This document shows positions 24,444 to 35,232 of a DNA stretch of 64,000 nt, in pieces. Below the pieces are notes generated by a model. The model was given only the letters and a program-made list of their open reading frames with translations. It was not told where the DNA came from and searched no databases. Source of the stretch: Grammothele lineata (lineage: Eukaryota; Basidiomycota; Agaricomycetes; Polyporales; Polyporaceae); assembly GCA_002150815.3 (NCBI GenBank), contig NDFF03000396.1, positions 186,001-250,000 on the forward strand, in the 5' to 3' direction. Positions within the stretch are counted from its first letter, which is position 1. Every line of letters begins with the position of its first letter. Both the position numbers and the translations under genes were made by a program.

Positions 24444-27400
24444 CTATCGCATCGAGGCAGCCACCTGCTCGAGCTCCCTCGCAATTAGTGAGTTTGGACA
24501 CGACTTCCGCAATTGCCTGTGAACGCGCTATCAGCATTTTCTCGCATTCATCTGCGCCAGACAACAAGGAAACGCACTCGAGCTTGCCCTTATCCCCTCG
24601 GTCCTTGCACTCCTTAGCCGCTGCGCGCCAGTCGTTGCAGAGCACGTACAAGTCCGGCCGTTTCGGACCGTCACAGCGCGCGACATACGCTAGCGCCTCC
24701 TTGTGGTGGCCTTTGTCGGTGAGATGCTTCACGAAAGCTTCATACCCGATCGGACTTCTCTTTGCCCGCGCGAACGCCTCCAGGCCCTCGAAATCCCGGA
24801 TTGAGGTGAGTGCGTGAAGCTTAATGTACCAGAATCTGTAGGAAGAGAGGAGAGCGCGAGTCAATGGGAGAGTATCAGGGAGAAGAGGTTGCTGACCGTT
24901 TATCGGGAACCTTGAAGTCAGACTTGACCTTGTCCGCGCGCTTGGACATGCCGTTGACGAGGCACGTCCGAATGGTCTCGCTCACACTTTGCCCGAAGAA
25001 GGCGACCTTGCCATCGGCCTCTTTCTCCAGCGTTTGTTGTAGCGCTAGGAGCCGGGCATTTTCGTCCATCATCTGTCGTCAGTGGTCAATCTATCAGGGC
25101 TTGAGAACAATTAAGGCTCGAAAAGGAGATAGCGCACCTTGGCCTCGAACGTCCGATCCTTGTCCTCGGAGAAGAACTTCTGCGCGGCTTTGACAGACGC
25201 TAGCTTTGCGCTCGGGTCCTGTGCAACAAAGATAAGTAATGCATCTGCCTCAAGCCAGTATTACGGAAACTAACACTGCTGCCCGCAGCATCCTCGAGGC
25301 ACAAAACAGCGCTTTCTACCCTCCGGTCATCGGAGTAATAGAAATCGCGTAGCATGTCTCGATTCTGCTCGCGTGCGTACACCTGGAGCAGCCTGCTAGC
25401 TAAAGCAAGACGAGGCCCGTCCTCCTCGATGAGGCGGAAGAATGAGCCGAGTGATAGCCTCTTCTGTAGGTGCAATAGCACATGGTAGACTGATCACCTC
25501 AGTAAGCCATCCGTCAAGCATCGGAAACAAAGAAAGTCGAGACTCACTAAGGTCCGAGTCTCCGCTTTCGACAGCCTTCGCAAGGGCAAGTTTGTCCTCC
25601 TTCATGCTGAGCAGTAGTGGCACTTGGTCGGATGCGCGCGTCTCGTGATCGAGCAGCCGCGTCGCGAGCGCCGTCCGCCCGAACTCCCAAGCACGCTTTG
25701 CGATGTCGGCGTACGACACGCCAGCGCCACCGAGTGACTCGAACTTCTCAACAATAACCCGACAGAGTGCGTCGTCGCCGTCGATATCGGCGTCACGCCC
25801 GCCTGTCGTGGTTGGTCGTGAACGAGAGATCTTGGCACAAGCCCAGTGTTTGAGGACAGCGTCGGGGGGTAGAGAGAGATATGATGAGATTCGGAGGGCA
25901 AGGAGGTGGAGATTTCGTGCGAGAAGGCGGGAGATCAAATGCGAGGGCGAGAGTTGAACGTATTGAGCGTATGAAAGAGGGATGCCAATCTCGTAGAAGC
26001 GGACTGCGTTGAGCACTTTCAGCGCCTGGCCCACATTGACGAAGTCGGAGGGATCGTAGAGGTCGAGGAACGATCGACCAAACTTGGCGGCCTGATCCAT
26101 GTGCATGTTAGTATAATTACCCATGAGCATAAGAGATCAACACGCACGTTGAGTAACCGACGTTGCCAATATGGTTCCCATTCTCGTCCAGCGGCGTCAA
26201 TGCACTCGTCCACAGCAGCGGATAATTCACTGCGGATGCTTCGAATGCTCTCGTCTGCTTTGGGTGACCGACGCGCGAAATTCTCGTAGGCATCGAAGAG
26301 GATAGCAGAAGGAGATGTCGACCCAGGGCGGAATACGGAGACGCATGATAAAGGCACCTTCTGCACAAAGTCACAGGTGTCTGGACTAATGATACGAATG
26401 CCATCTGGTTCCGTTACGGCAAACGTTGAACCTGAGTAGAAATACCTAGAAGGTACAAATTGGCACGTTGTCTTTTGGTGACAAGTCAGGAACAGAGAAC
26501 GCACTGCAGTGTATCCCCAAAGGGTCCAACCATCACAGCCAGTCCGTTCCAAGTGACCAAGACTGCATCATTACCACACCATTCAACTTGGTGCACTTCT
26601 CCCGTTGCCCCAGGAACGCCGTTCGTGTCGAACTCGGCCAGCGAACGCTGGAAATCCGTGGAGACGACCCACAGTAGACCATTATACGTGAGGAGCGCAA
26701 GAGATTTCCCATTGGGCGAAGGTGTCATGTGGGTGAAGGGGCCACGGGAGATGCGTTGGTCCAAACTCTCGAGGTTGTCAACGCTGTATATTGTCTGGTC
26801 CACGGAGAGAAGCACTTCGACGTGTCGCGAGATGGTCTGGTCGGGAGGGATGACTGTCCATGACTGCGGGGGTTGTGTGAGGCCTACGTACACCGCGAGA
26901 GGGGTGTGCGGGGCACATTCAACATGACTATATGCGCGAAGAATAAAGAAGCATCCGACGTACTAGGGTTCGCCAAGGTCAATGGCTTGCCGCCACTCCA
27001 CTCCTTCACTTCGAGGAACGTCAACTGTCCAGTCAGCGCAACGAGTCCAGACTCGTGTATGCGCGCGTCGATGATGCCCAGTTCTCCCGCCTCGCTCCCC
27101 AGCGAATACTGGGTGTACTCGCCCTGCAAGTCGTACACGCGGTATACGCCTTCCTCGTTTAGCACGACCAATCGTTCGTCCCCTGTCCACCCGAAGCGCA
27201 CGATCTTCCCTTGGTCCCACTGTGTGGAGAGAAACATATCAGACAGAAGTTGAAATGAGAAGGAAGGGGTGTCCACACACACACTGAAGAGCAACACGCC
27301 TTCCCCAGCCGGCGAGTATACTTGTATTTGCGCTTTAGAGAACGTAGGTGCGCCGCGTCCGAGCGCGACCATCTTGGCAGTGTCACGCATTAGAGCTAGC

Positions 27401-27593
27401 ATATGTCTCAGAACAAGAACATTATGCGAAAAGACGTCGACATGCCTATTGGACCGCCATAGCGACATCCTGCAACGATGAAGTCCTGAAGGTCACCCGG
27501 CAACTTGCCCGGGATCGAGTAGAGCTGGTGCCGCCTGTAGAAGACGGTACCGTCCTGCATGGCCTCCCATGAGAGTGTTGGATGTTCCGTCAT
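24444..27593 (-). CDS. VPS16: VPS16, HOPS/CORVET core subunit
   Basis: Eleven exons (27446-27593, 27283-27395, 26964-27219, 26505-26883, 26148-26445, 25548-26091, 25275-25489, 25138-25218, 24897-25072, 24578-24835, 24444-24516) sum to 2541 nt, giving 846 aa, the usual family length. The N-terminal beta-propeller half (Vps16_N) includes WEAMQDGTVFYRRHQLYS, FIVAGCRYGGPIALMRD, GWTGDERLVVLNEEG and STFAVTEPDGIRIISP. The helical half (Vps16_C) includes RAWEFGRTALATRLLDHE, VYHVLLHLQKR-type sequence, ILVP-free helices, RLIEEDGPRL and FEGLEAFARAKRSPIGYEAFV, and ends ARELEQVAASMR. Vps16 with Vps33 forms the SNARE-binding core of the tethering complexes that fuse endosomes and vacuoles. The first intron (27396-27445, 50 nt) starts GCATGT, so it is a GC-AG intron. 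Confidence 0.94.
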
Positions 27594-28179
27594 GATTGTG
27601 CCGTACACAAACAGCCAAGAGGATGTTAGGAGGCGAGAGCGAGTTAGGGAGAGGTCATGAAAGAGTGGACAAGCGTCGTCCAAACCCGACGCGTCCGGCA
27701 CACGAAGGCCATGACGGAATGGGCGCTTCGTCCTCTGTCGCTCAACATGATGCGGCAGCCTATAACCTCAAGTTCTCAACTTCGCAATTTCTTGTGGCTC
27801 TAACAGACCAGTGGTCGCCGAATTGGATTCCAAGATCTCACATCATCGGCATACGATAGTGTTCGACACAGGGCACCCGATAGACATTTCCGCATCTACG
27901 TACGCACAAGGCAACGAGAAACCACCACATCTGGTCCAACTTCTCCTTCCCCGCGACCTGGCGAACAGGCATTTGCCATTGCAGGGATGCGATTGCGCCG
28001 TTCTTCCACCACAATGCTCGACGCGACGCTGGGCTTCTTGATGGCAAGCCGCTCGGATGAGTCATATCTGCATGATACGGTCGTTTGTGGCTGAGGCTGA
28101 GGCGCGACAGGGAAGGCGCAGGTAAGGCGTTGAAAGGAAGAAGCAGCTCGAAGACATGCGTTCCTCTAGATGCCGACCA
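27594..28179. other. VPS16 promoter region / LSM8 3' flank
   Basis: The gap between two minus-strand genes. A frame around 27838-28065 (-) has a Trp-rich stretch but no start/splice context or motif. It is taken as the VPS16 5' region. Confidence 0.5.
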
Positions 28180-28775
28180 TTAATATCGTATAGGCGGAAG
28201 AGGTTCGGCGCGTATTGTCGATAAATCCACGGCCTTGTCCGTCGCGTCGTCCAACTCTCCAATGAGCACTCTGAAAAGCGCGATCGGCTCACCGTTAGTC
28301 AAATTCGCAAGGGTACAGCGGGGGACGAGCGTATTGGGAGCGACAAATCGAGCTCTGAAGAACCGCGGGTTGAGAAACGAAAGGCGACGTACATTTGGTC
28401 ACCCTTGACGAGGTAAAGCCCAAGGGGAATCTCCTCAACGCCTTCCTCCATGCTGTACACGCGCTCCCTCGAGTCCGACAAGACGACGTTGGACTTTTGA
28501 TCATACCCCGCCATCGTGCCCTATTCGCAAGGAGGAAAGCGCGTTGCGAGGCAAGCCAAGGCGATTGAAAAGCGCGTCAAGAGAGTTTGCGATAGATCCC
28601 TCGATCAACATAAGTAGAATGCATATATGACAGACCAACGCACCACGATCGCTCGACCGTCCTGCAGAATCAGAAGGACGCGTTCTGTGGCGTGAATCCC
28701 ATTAGTATCCCGATTAATGCTTGAAACAGAGACGGCATATCACATACGGTCAACATAACTCTGAAGGCCAGCCAT
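28180..28775 (-). CDS. LSM8: LSM8, U6 snRNA-associated Sm-like protein
   Basis: Four exons (28748-28775, 28644-28684, 28393-28520, 28180-28270) total 288 nt, coding 95 aa, the normal length. The protein starts MAGLQSYVDQRVLLILQDGR (Sm1 motif: the conserved Asp-Gly-Arg loop), continues AIVGTMAGYDQKSNVVLSD and EEGVEEIPLGLYLVKGDQ, has the Sm2 segment IVLIGELDD, and ends IRAEPLPPIRY. Lsm8 replaces Lsm1 in the nuclear Lsm2-8 ring, which binds the 3' oligo-U of U6 snRNA and supports spliceosome assembly. Near-identity to family consensus across all three junctions makes the exon calls very firm. The intron sizes are 63, 123 and 122 nt. Confidence 0.97.
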
Positions 28776-29126
28776 GATCAGCTGGAGACGAGGCTGAGGA
28801 GGCGGTTTGGACGAGAGCTCGTCGACCTCGTCCGCGTCTCATTGCGGGCGACACAACGTCCAACGCGGTGTCCCGGGGTCCCACTGCGCATCCCATTTAG
28901 CACGTGATATAACAGTCCAGATTTGCCAAAGAACCGAGAGCAACTTGAAAGTTGAAAGCAGAGCGTGTTTCCAGTTAATACATATGCCTATGCGTAGGGT
29001 ATCCGAAAGCGCGAGTATAGCATCATATGAAGATATGCAAAGTATAGTCATGTGCAGCAGATCCAGGACGAGTCCATAGAATGTCCCATCCTCGAGCCAG
29101 TAACGAGTAACATTCATCTGACCTCT
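28776..29126. other. LSM8 promoter region / monooxygenase 3' flank
   Basis: 351 bp between minus-strand genes. Nothing beyond flanking sequence is recognisable. Confidence 0.5.
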
Positions 29127-31203
29127 TCACTGCGACGACTCTGGGTTCTCGGTCGATGTCACCAACACCGACATTCTCGAGAAATCGAACATCTTGCGTG
29201 GAGATTCTTCCTCTTCCTCGTCTTTCTCACCTTTTCCCTTCCCATCCTCCTGCTCGAACGCGCGCTCGCGCAGCATCCCCCACTGGACCCACCAGTCGTC
29301 CGCCTCATCCTCGCAGTCGTACCCGAAGATCCGGCACAGCGTCTCCCAGAGCTGGCCCGCCTTCTCCTCCCCATCGAGGTTCTCGAGCACGTTCTTGCCC
29401 GCACGCGTGAGCGCTTGCATCCGCGCGTCGCGCGCGGCCTGCTCGGGCCCATCAGGGAGCAGCATGTACTGCAGGTCGTGCGTGTCACGCGCACGCACGG
29501 CCCGCGTGCGAGGCTGCCGGATCTCCTGAAAGGCGTACAAGAACGAGGAGATCTGTCGGTCCGAGGACAGGTGGGAGAAGAGTTTCCCGAGGACTGCGCC
29601 GTCCTCGATCGCCATCGCCGCGCACTGGATCCCACCGGCCTGACAAAGGGGGTCTTACGTGAGGCCATAACAGTAGGATGAGGCTAATCTGGGAGAAGCT
29701 TACGGGGAAAGGATGCGCCGCTTCTCCGATGAGCACCAACGGGCCGTCGTCGGATACCCAGTCATCAAGCTCGTCATATTCTCGAACGGCAACCCGTACA
29801 GCGTCGGGCGCATCGACCATGAGAACACGGAACCTGGCGAGACGATCGTGAGATGCAGGCAGGTGAGAGAACGGTTGGTGCTCACTTCTCGGTGAAGTTG
29901 CCTAGGACAACGTCGTTGACACATACGGAGGGATCATCACTCCACTTCCCATCCTTGCTATCTGGCCCGTAAAATTGCATAGCCCAGGTTTTATTCGCGT
30001 GCTATAGGCTGGTGAGCATATGTCAATGCCGGCAGACAACACCAGACTTACAACAGAGAAACATACGACCATCCTTCGGTTCCCAATGGAATGTACGACA
30101 GCTTTCTATGTCAAGGTCAACACTCTGTAAGACGGGAAACGTAAGAGTACCTGCTTACCAACTTGAGCAGCTCATCCACCAAACCTTTCATGTCCTCCAT
30201 GCGCATGTTTGAGCTAGAGTGCACGTGAGGCCTGCTGTCTCATGCGCGGGAGAAAGGTCACTCACTGGTACAATGCCGTCCCAGTCAACCTGCCATGATC
30301 TTCGTACCCGAGGACGACTCTCCTCGACACTCCAAACTCCCCGTCCGCTCCAATAAGCACGTCCCCGCCTACTCGCTCCCCGTCCGCCAATATCGCCTCC
30401 CGATTCGCGACATCGATGTCGACGACCTTGGTACCGTGTCGTATTTGCGCCCCATGGGCCAACGCGGCCTCATACAAGATGTCATGCAACTCGTCATGCT
30501 AGGATATCATGTCGTCAGTCCGGTGGCTCGCTAGAATGGATTATTACCATACCGTAGCCATCATGTACGTGCCCCTCGTGTCCTTCAGCGTATCACTGTC
30601 CCATTCCTGGTTGCCTAGAAGCTCCGCCGAGTCGTCTTCCCAGAGCGTCCATGAGGACGTTGAACATACTGAGCAAACTAGATCTCTTGACTTACATCGA
30701 CAATAGTGCATGAGACGGGCATATGTGGCTGTTTGTAATAGCCTGTCTTTCAGGCCCCAATGGAAGAGGTTCTTCGTGAGATTCGGAGGAAGTCGAATAC
30801 CTCCGCCCCCACGCTGCGAGAATGTCCGAAGTTCGATCCCAGCAGGATTTACATTCAAACGAAGAAGATCTTACCGATCCCGCCCGGTCATTTCCTTCTA
30901 GGACCAGAACATAGTGCCCGACGCGCTGAAGGGCAATCGCGGTGGCTAATCCGGCGATTCCTGGAGTACGTGAGGGTAGGTTGCCCTGCGATAATCTTTA
31001 ATCAAGCTATCTCACCTCCACCGATGACGACAAATGAGATCGGATTCGTAGTCACTAATGGCGGACTGTATTCGGGTGACTGTAGCACAAAGAGTGGAGT
31101 CAGCTACAACGCGAACACGCTCGAGGGGGCCACTCACGTCCGACTTCATGGGAACAGAGCCTGCGGGGGCAGGAGGTGGGATGGGTTGCGTGGGGTACGG
31201 CAT
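29127..31203 (-). CDS. FAD-dependent monooxygenase (salicylate-hydroxylase-like), one-base frameshift
   Basis: Eleven exons are traced: 31138-31203, 31016-31079, 30875-30960, 30696-30813, 30553-30635, 30266-30498, 30159-30213, 30067-30124, 29886-30008, 29704-29833, 29127-29639. The group A flavoprotein hydroxylase motifs are all present: the Rossmann FAD site VVIGGGIAGLATAIALQRVG, the middle motif VLIGADGEFGVSRRVV and the third motif LVLIGEAAHPFP. A C-terminal FGYDCEDEADDWWVQWG typical of basidiomycete members and an acidic Glu/Lys tail follow. These enzymes use NAD(P)H and O2 to hydroxylate aromatic or polyketide substrates; the substrate is unknown here. Within exon 9 the frame changes at an AAAA run (29989-29992): upstream codons encode YSTRIK, downstream ones WAMQFYGPDSKDGKW. 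One extra A restores a 509-aa frame. This is either an assembly error or an inactivating mutation. Confidence 0.82.
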
Positions 31204-33280
31204 ATATGCGCGCCACGAAGAAGCTTGCGACTTTGCCAACTATATTACTGCGCGTTGACGCTTGCACAATCAGCAGGGCTATGTGATCTGTGTCAGAAGT
31301 TCCGACGGTGAGAGGCGGTAGGCCATTCCGGAGCGCGGAGAAAGGCGACCCGTACATGAGGCGAGCCGAGTTGTAACATAAACGAGGGCGCGCCCGCTCC
31401 GAGGCGGCCTGCAAGACGCAGAGAAGGTCGGGCGACTCACCCTTGCAAGGGAACAATGCCGGGCGGAGAAACAAGAGTGAGTATGACCGTCCCCGATCGA
31501 TGCCGCGAAGGAGAGGGAAGGGAGAAGCTCCGACCCTCCGATTCAACTGCAGTCGTGTGGCAACCTCCGGATTGGCCGGGGGCCACGCCGGCGCCGCCCC
31601 CAGTTCTCGTAACCATCTTCTCCCGGGCGGCGCGTTCCCAGCTGCGAGAGTTCTGGGATCCTCAGACAATCCGTGCCGCCCGAAAGAAGCCCCGCAGGAG
31701 GCGCGCGAACCGCGAACAATGCTGATTCGTGATTGCCACTGGTCGCACCTGCGTGGGACGTGATATGATCAGTCCTCGGCGGGGCGAAGCCTCTCGACGC
31801 GTTACTCACAGACTACCCAGCTATTTCAATCCTCGGCCGAAGGCTGCCATCCTCGTACAACCGCGGGAACGTCCGGGGGATAACGGACGTCCCGTCAGCT
31901 GAACGCGTCTTTACTCGCCGCAAGCCTGGATACAGAAAAATGGGGATATTGAGGTGTTAAGCCGTGCGACGGCAATGGAGCGGCCGCCAAACAGGGATGT
32001 GTTGACATTCCATCTATATGCACGTGCATCATCAGACCTGTACTGGCAATGGTTGCGGGAGAAGACCTACATTGCTCATGCGGTCACGAGGGAGGGAATA
32101 GTTCGCCGCCGAAACTGTGGTGCTATACGTCAGCGATGCTTCTTCGCGGACGAGGAGGCGTCCCTGAGCCCCGCCGGACATCGTACCTTCATTCAAGAGA
32201 TATCATACGCAGAACGTGTTGTGTACCACCAGACGGATGAGAATCGGCTGTCTGCCAAGCCAAGGAAGGAACAAAACGTACTACATAAATGCCTAGACAT
32301 ACTGCACATTGAAGCGTACAATCGATAGAACAGCGCTCAAGTGAGGCGCTCTTCTACCATGTAGAGGTCAGCAGATGATGCGAGGGTAGTTGCTGCTCGT
32401 GCAAGCCGGGACGTCTGCGGGACGGACGAGGAACAGCGAGAACCAGGAACCACCTTGTCCAGAACATCGGTCGCCGGTCAGAAACGGCGCGGCACGTGGG
32501 CCACACAGTGCACGCCCCTCTTTCGGACGGAGAGGACTTGAACGATGTACAATTGGTAGCCTTTCATCCACTACATGCCGCCGGGGAAGCATATAAAACA
32601 GCATAACGACCGCTGCGAGATCAGACAGCCTGCCGAACCTACGACTCTTCTTAAATTCCTGCGCGTACAACGGAGAATCCCAGAAAAGACGCGGCGATAC
32701 TTAGTAGATATGGTTACAGTTCAGCTCGTCGTACCTCAATCGCTTCTTATGACGTCCTATGGACGCTGTTGCCGTCACCTGCACCCGAGTTTGCCTCCCC
32801 GGCTACGTGAACTTGGTGTGATCCCTTTGTCCTCCTCCCCAAGCCCGTCCATAGCACTCTATGTATGCACACGATCGCACAGTACTACATAAATGAGTGA
32901 CATTATCCAGAATACAAGCTTGACCGGTGCCCGATCGAGCGTTTCGGTGGTACACATCTAGCTAGTGTACAACAAAGATTTTGTGAGAGGGACGAGGAGA
33001 GGTGGAGATACGTTTCGAGAAGATGTTGGAGCCCGTGTAGATGGTACAGATGAAGGTGTTAGACGATTGGGATAGATGAAGATGAGAACGGTGCGTGATG
33101 AGGTATCGTGCAGTTGAGGTTCCTTCCGTTGTAGCGACGTGTCATGGATTATCGTGAGGGAGATTGGGAGTGCAAAAAGGCCATAGGGATCAGAGAAAGA
33201 GAGAGCATACTGAGCACATACGAGAGGATTATCCAGCTTTCGGTTCCACGTTCCACGTTCCTCGTGAGTAGCATATCCGA
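31204..33280. other. 2.1-kb intergenic region
   Basis: This is the upstream side of the monooxygenase and the downstream side of the zinc-finger gene. A 124-codon plus-strand frame at 31954-32328 has no motif and no start context. I see no repeats or RNA genes. Confidence 0.45.
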
Positions 33281-34522
33281 TCATTTCCTGGGGTTCCACC
33301 ACCCGTTCTCAGAGCCATAACATACGCCCTCGTTCTTCTTCAGGTGTCGCGAGTAGGCGTCCTTGCGGGATAGGCCCACTCCGCACCCGCCGACGAACGC
33401 GGAGCCGTCCATGCGTTCAACGGGGACATTGAACTCTGCGGCCTCCTCCACGGGCACGCCACAGCACGACCAACGGTTTCTGTGGTCGTGCGACTCGACG
33501 TGCCGCTGGAGCTCCGGCTTGCGACGGTTCAGCTGCCGGTAGTCGCACCCTTCGATCGGGCACCTCCACTTCGAAAAGGAGGGCGAGGCGATGGCAGCGA
33601 GGGCCTTCTTCACTGCGTCGGAGTCGGAACGGGGGTTGCGGCGCGGGGCCTGGGAGGGACCCTGGGTTTCCTGCCCGACTCTGCGCGCGGGAGCTGAGCC
33701 GCGCCGAGGACGACGGGTCGGAGAGCGGCGAGTCGAAGTAGCCTCAGAAGGTTGAGGGGAAGGTTCCAGGCGCACCGTACGACACGGCGGGGGGCTGGGA
33801 GCGCTGTACGCCGGGCTGCCTAGGTCGATGGGAGAGGGTACGTCCGATGGCGACGACGGAGGCGGAGAGGCGGGGCTGAAAGAAGGCGGGTGGCACTGGT
33901 CGAACGCAGGCGACTCGACAGTGAGAACCTCGCAGCGATCCTGGAAGAGAGGGGCCGCATGTCCCAGATCCCCTGCTCCATTCAAACTCGCGAGACCGTC
34001 GTTGGATGTGAGTCCAAGGGAGGGGAAAATGCCAGGGGTGGGGTCGATGTCGACGAGAGAAATACCAAGGGACTGAGCGCCCGTCGCAGCCTCAAAACAA
34101 AGAGGCGCTGGCGCCGGCTCTCGTAACTCCATGGCGGAGCCATCGTGTGGCAGCGACAGAATGGATAGGAGGTCGACATGGACGAGGAAATCCAGCGCGA
34201 TCTCTGGTGCATATGTATTCGAAGCTGGCGCGATTGTTGCCAATGTCTCAACGGTAGTGGGGACGTGTTGGTTGGTGGAAGTATGAGGCGCCGATGGCCA
34301 ATGAGCCAGGCTAGCGCGCGATGGTTTAGGCTTCGCGAGAGTAAGTAGGAACAAGTATACTCACTAGTTGGCCGCGAGTTCATGCTCTGAGTGTGCGTGC
34401 ACCTGATAGGCTACTTCTTTGTGCATCTTAAATTGCTGGTTGTACGTGTGGGTGGCCGGAAGGTCCATGCAGGACAGTTCTGGAGTGGGGGCGGGGTAGA
34501 GCGAGTGCAGAGATGGCTCCAT
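33281..34522 (-). CDS. C2H2-type zinc-finger protein, putative transcription factor
   Basis: Two exons (34365-34522 and 33281-34310) give 1188 nt, 395 aa. The N-terminal 290 residues are Pro/Ser/Thr-rich and look disordered (SPASPPPSSPSDVPSP), with basic SPTRRPRRGS and RRNPRSDSD patches. The C-terminal 95 residues hold a zinc-binding module: CPIEGCDYRQ...LQRHVESH is C-X4-C-X14-H-X3-H (residues 303-325). After it come RWSCCGVPVEEA and GGCGVGLSRKDAYSRHLKKN ending in Cys, a degenerate second finger seen in basidiomycete regulators. It is divergent from the GH28 gene 710 bp away, which raises the idea of local regulation, but no target is shown. The 54-nt intron has GTGAGT..CTAG ends. Confidence 0.75.
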
Positions 34523-34617
34523 TGAAGCGGGAAAAACGAGGAGACGAAGGCTCGCGCAGAGACGGTGGTGGAGAGGAAACAAGGGGGGTTTGTGGGCGCA
34601 CCCTGCGCGACCCCCAG

Positions 34618-34624
34618 CTATATA
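34618..34624 (-). promoter_or_regulatory. TATA element of the zinc-finger gene
   Basis: TATATAG on the minus strand lies about 95 bp upstream of the ATG at 34522, with a CT-rich leader between. Spacing and match are both typical of fungal core promoters. Confidence 0.45.
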
Positions 34625-35232
34625 GCACAAAGGAGCGGGGGCTCGGTGAGGATATTGGAGGAGGGGTGAACGCGTCGCGAACTCGTAAATCGGGCCTAGA
34701 AAATCGGGAAAAAATCGCAAAAATTCAGAAAAAGTTGGAGATGCATCATATAAGTTAGCTGCATCTTCTGAAGCTTTTTATGTGAGAGGGGCACGTCGGG
34801 AGGTGACTAGAGGTATACTCAGCACTCGAAGAGAGAGACTGGTTGTGTGACAGACCGCGGGCAGATCTTCGCACGGCCCTTGGGATCTCGGCATGGGCTC
34901 CGGCACACCCTCTGAGATATCACATCCCAGCACGTGTAGCGTCCGCCGTCTGAACGCTGCAGGCGCATGTTGGCTCAAGCTCTCTCTCGTTCTCTGCCCT
35001 TCCGACGTCCGTGACGCCTGTCGCAATGGTCTCGGCCCGCCGTAGCCCGCCATCGACTCCGCACTTGACGGATTCCGTCGTCCGCCCGGTCCGCCTTCGC
35101 TTGACGTTCAACTTCATATTCTCGTCGCGCACTCGTGATCCTTGTGGTGGACTTAAATGCGCAGGATGTCTGCACCCAGTTTGAGGACAGCGTTGGCAAG
35201 CCCCAGCTTCCCTCCTTGCACCCTCGTCAAGT

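Noticed and set aside
30820..30850. GTTCGATCCCAGCAGG, resembling a tRNA B box
   Set aside because: Lies within an intron of the monooxygenase; no A box or acceptor-stem pairing at the right distance. No tRNA or rRNA gene was found in the window by eye.
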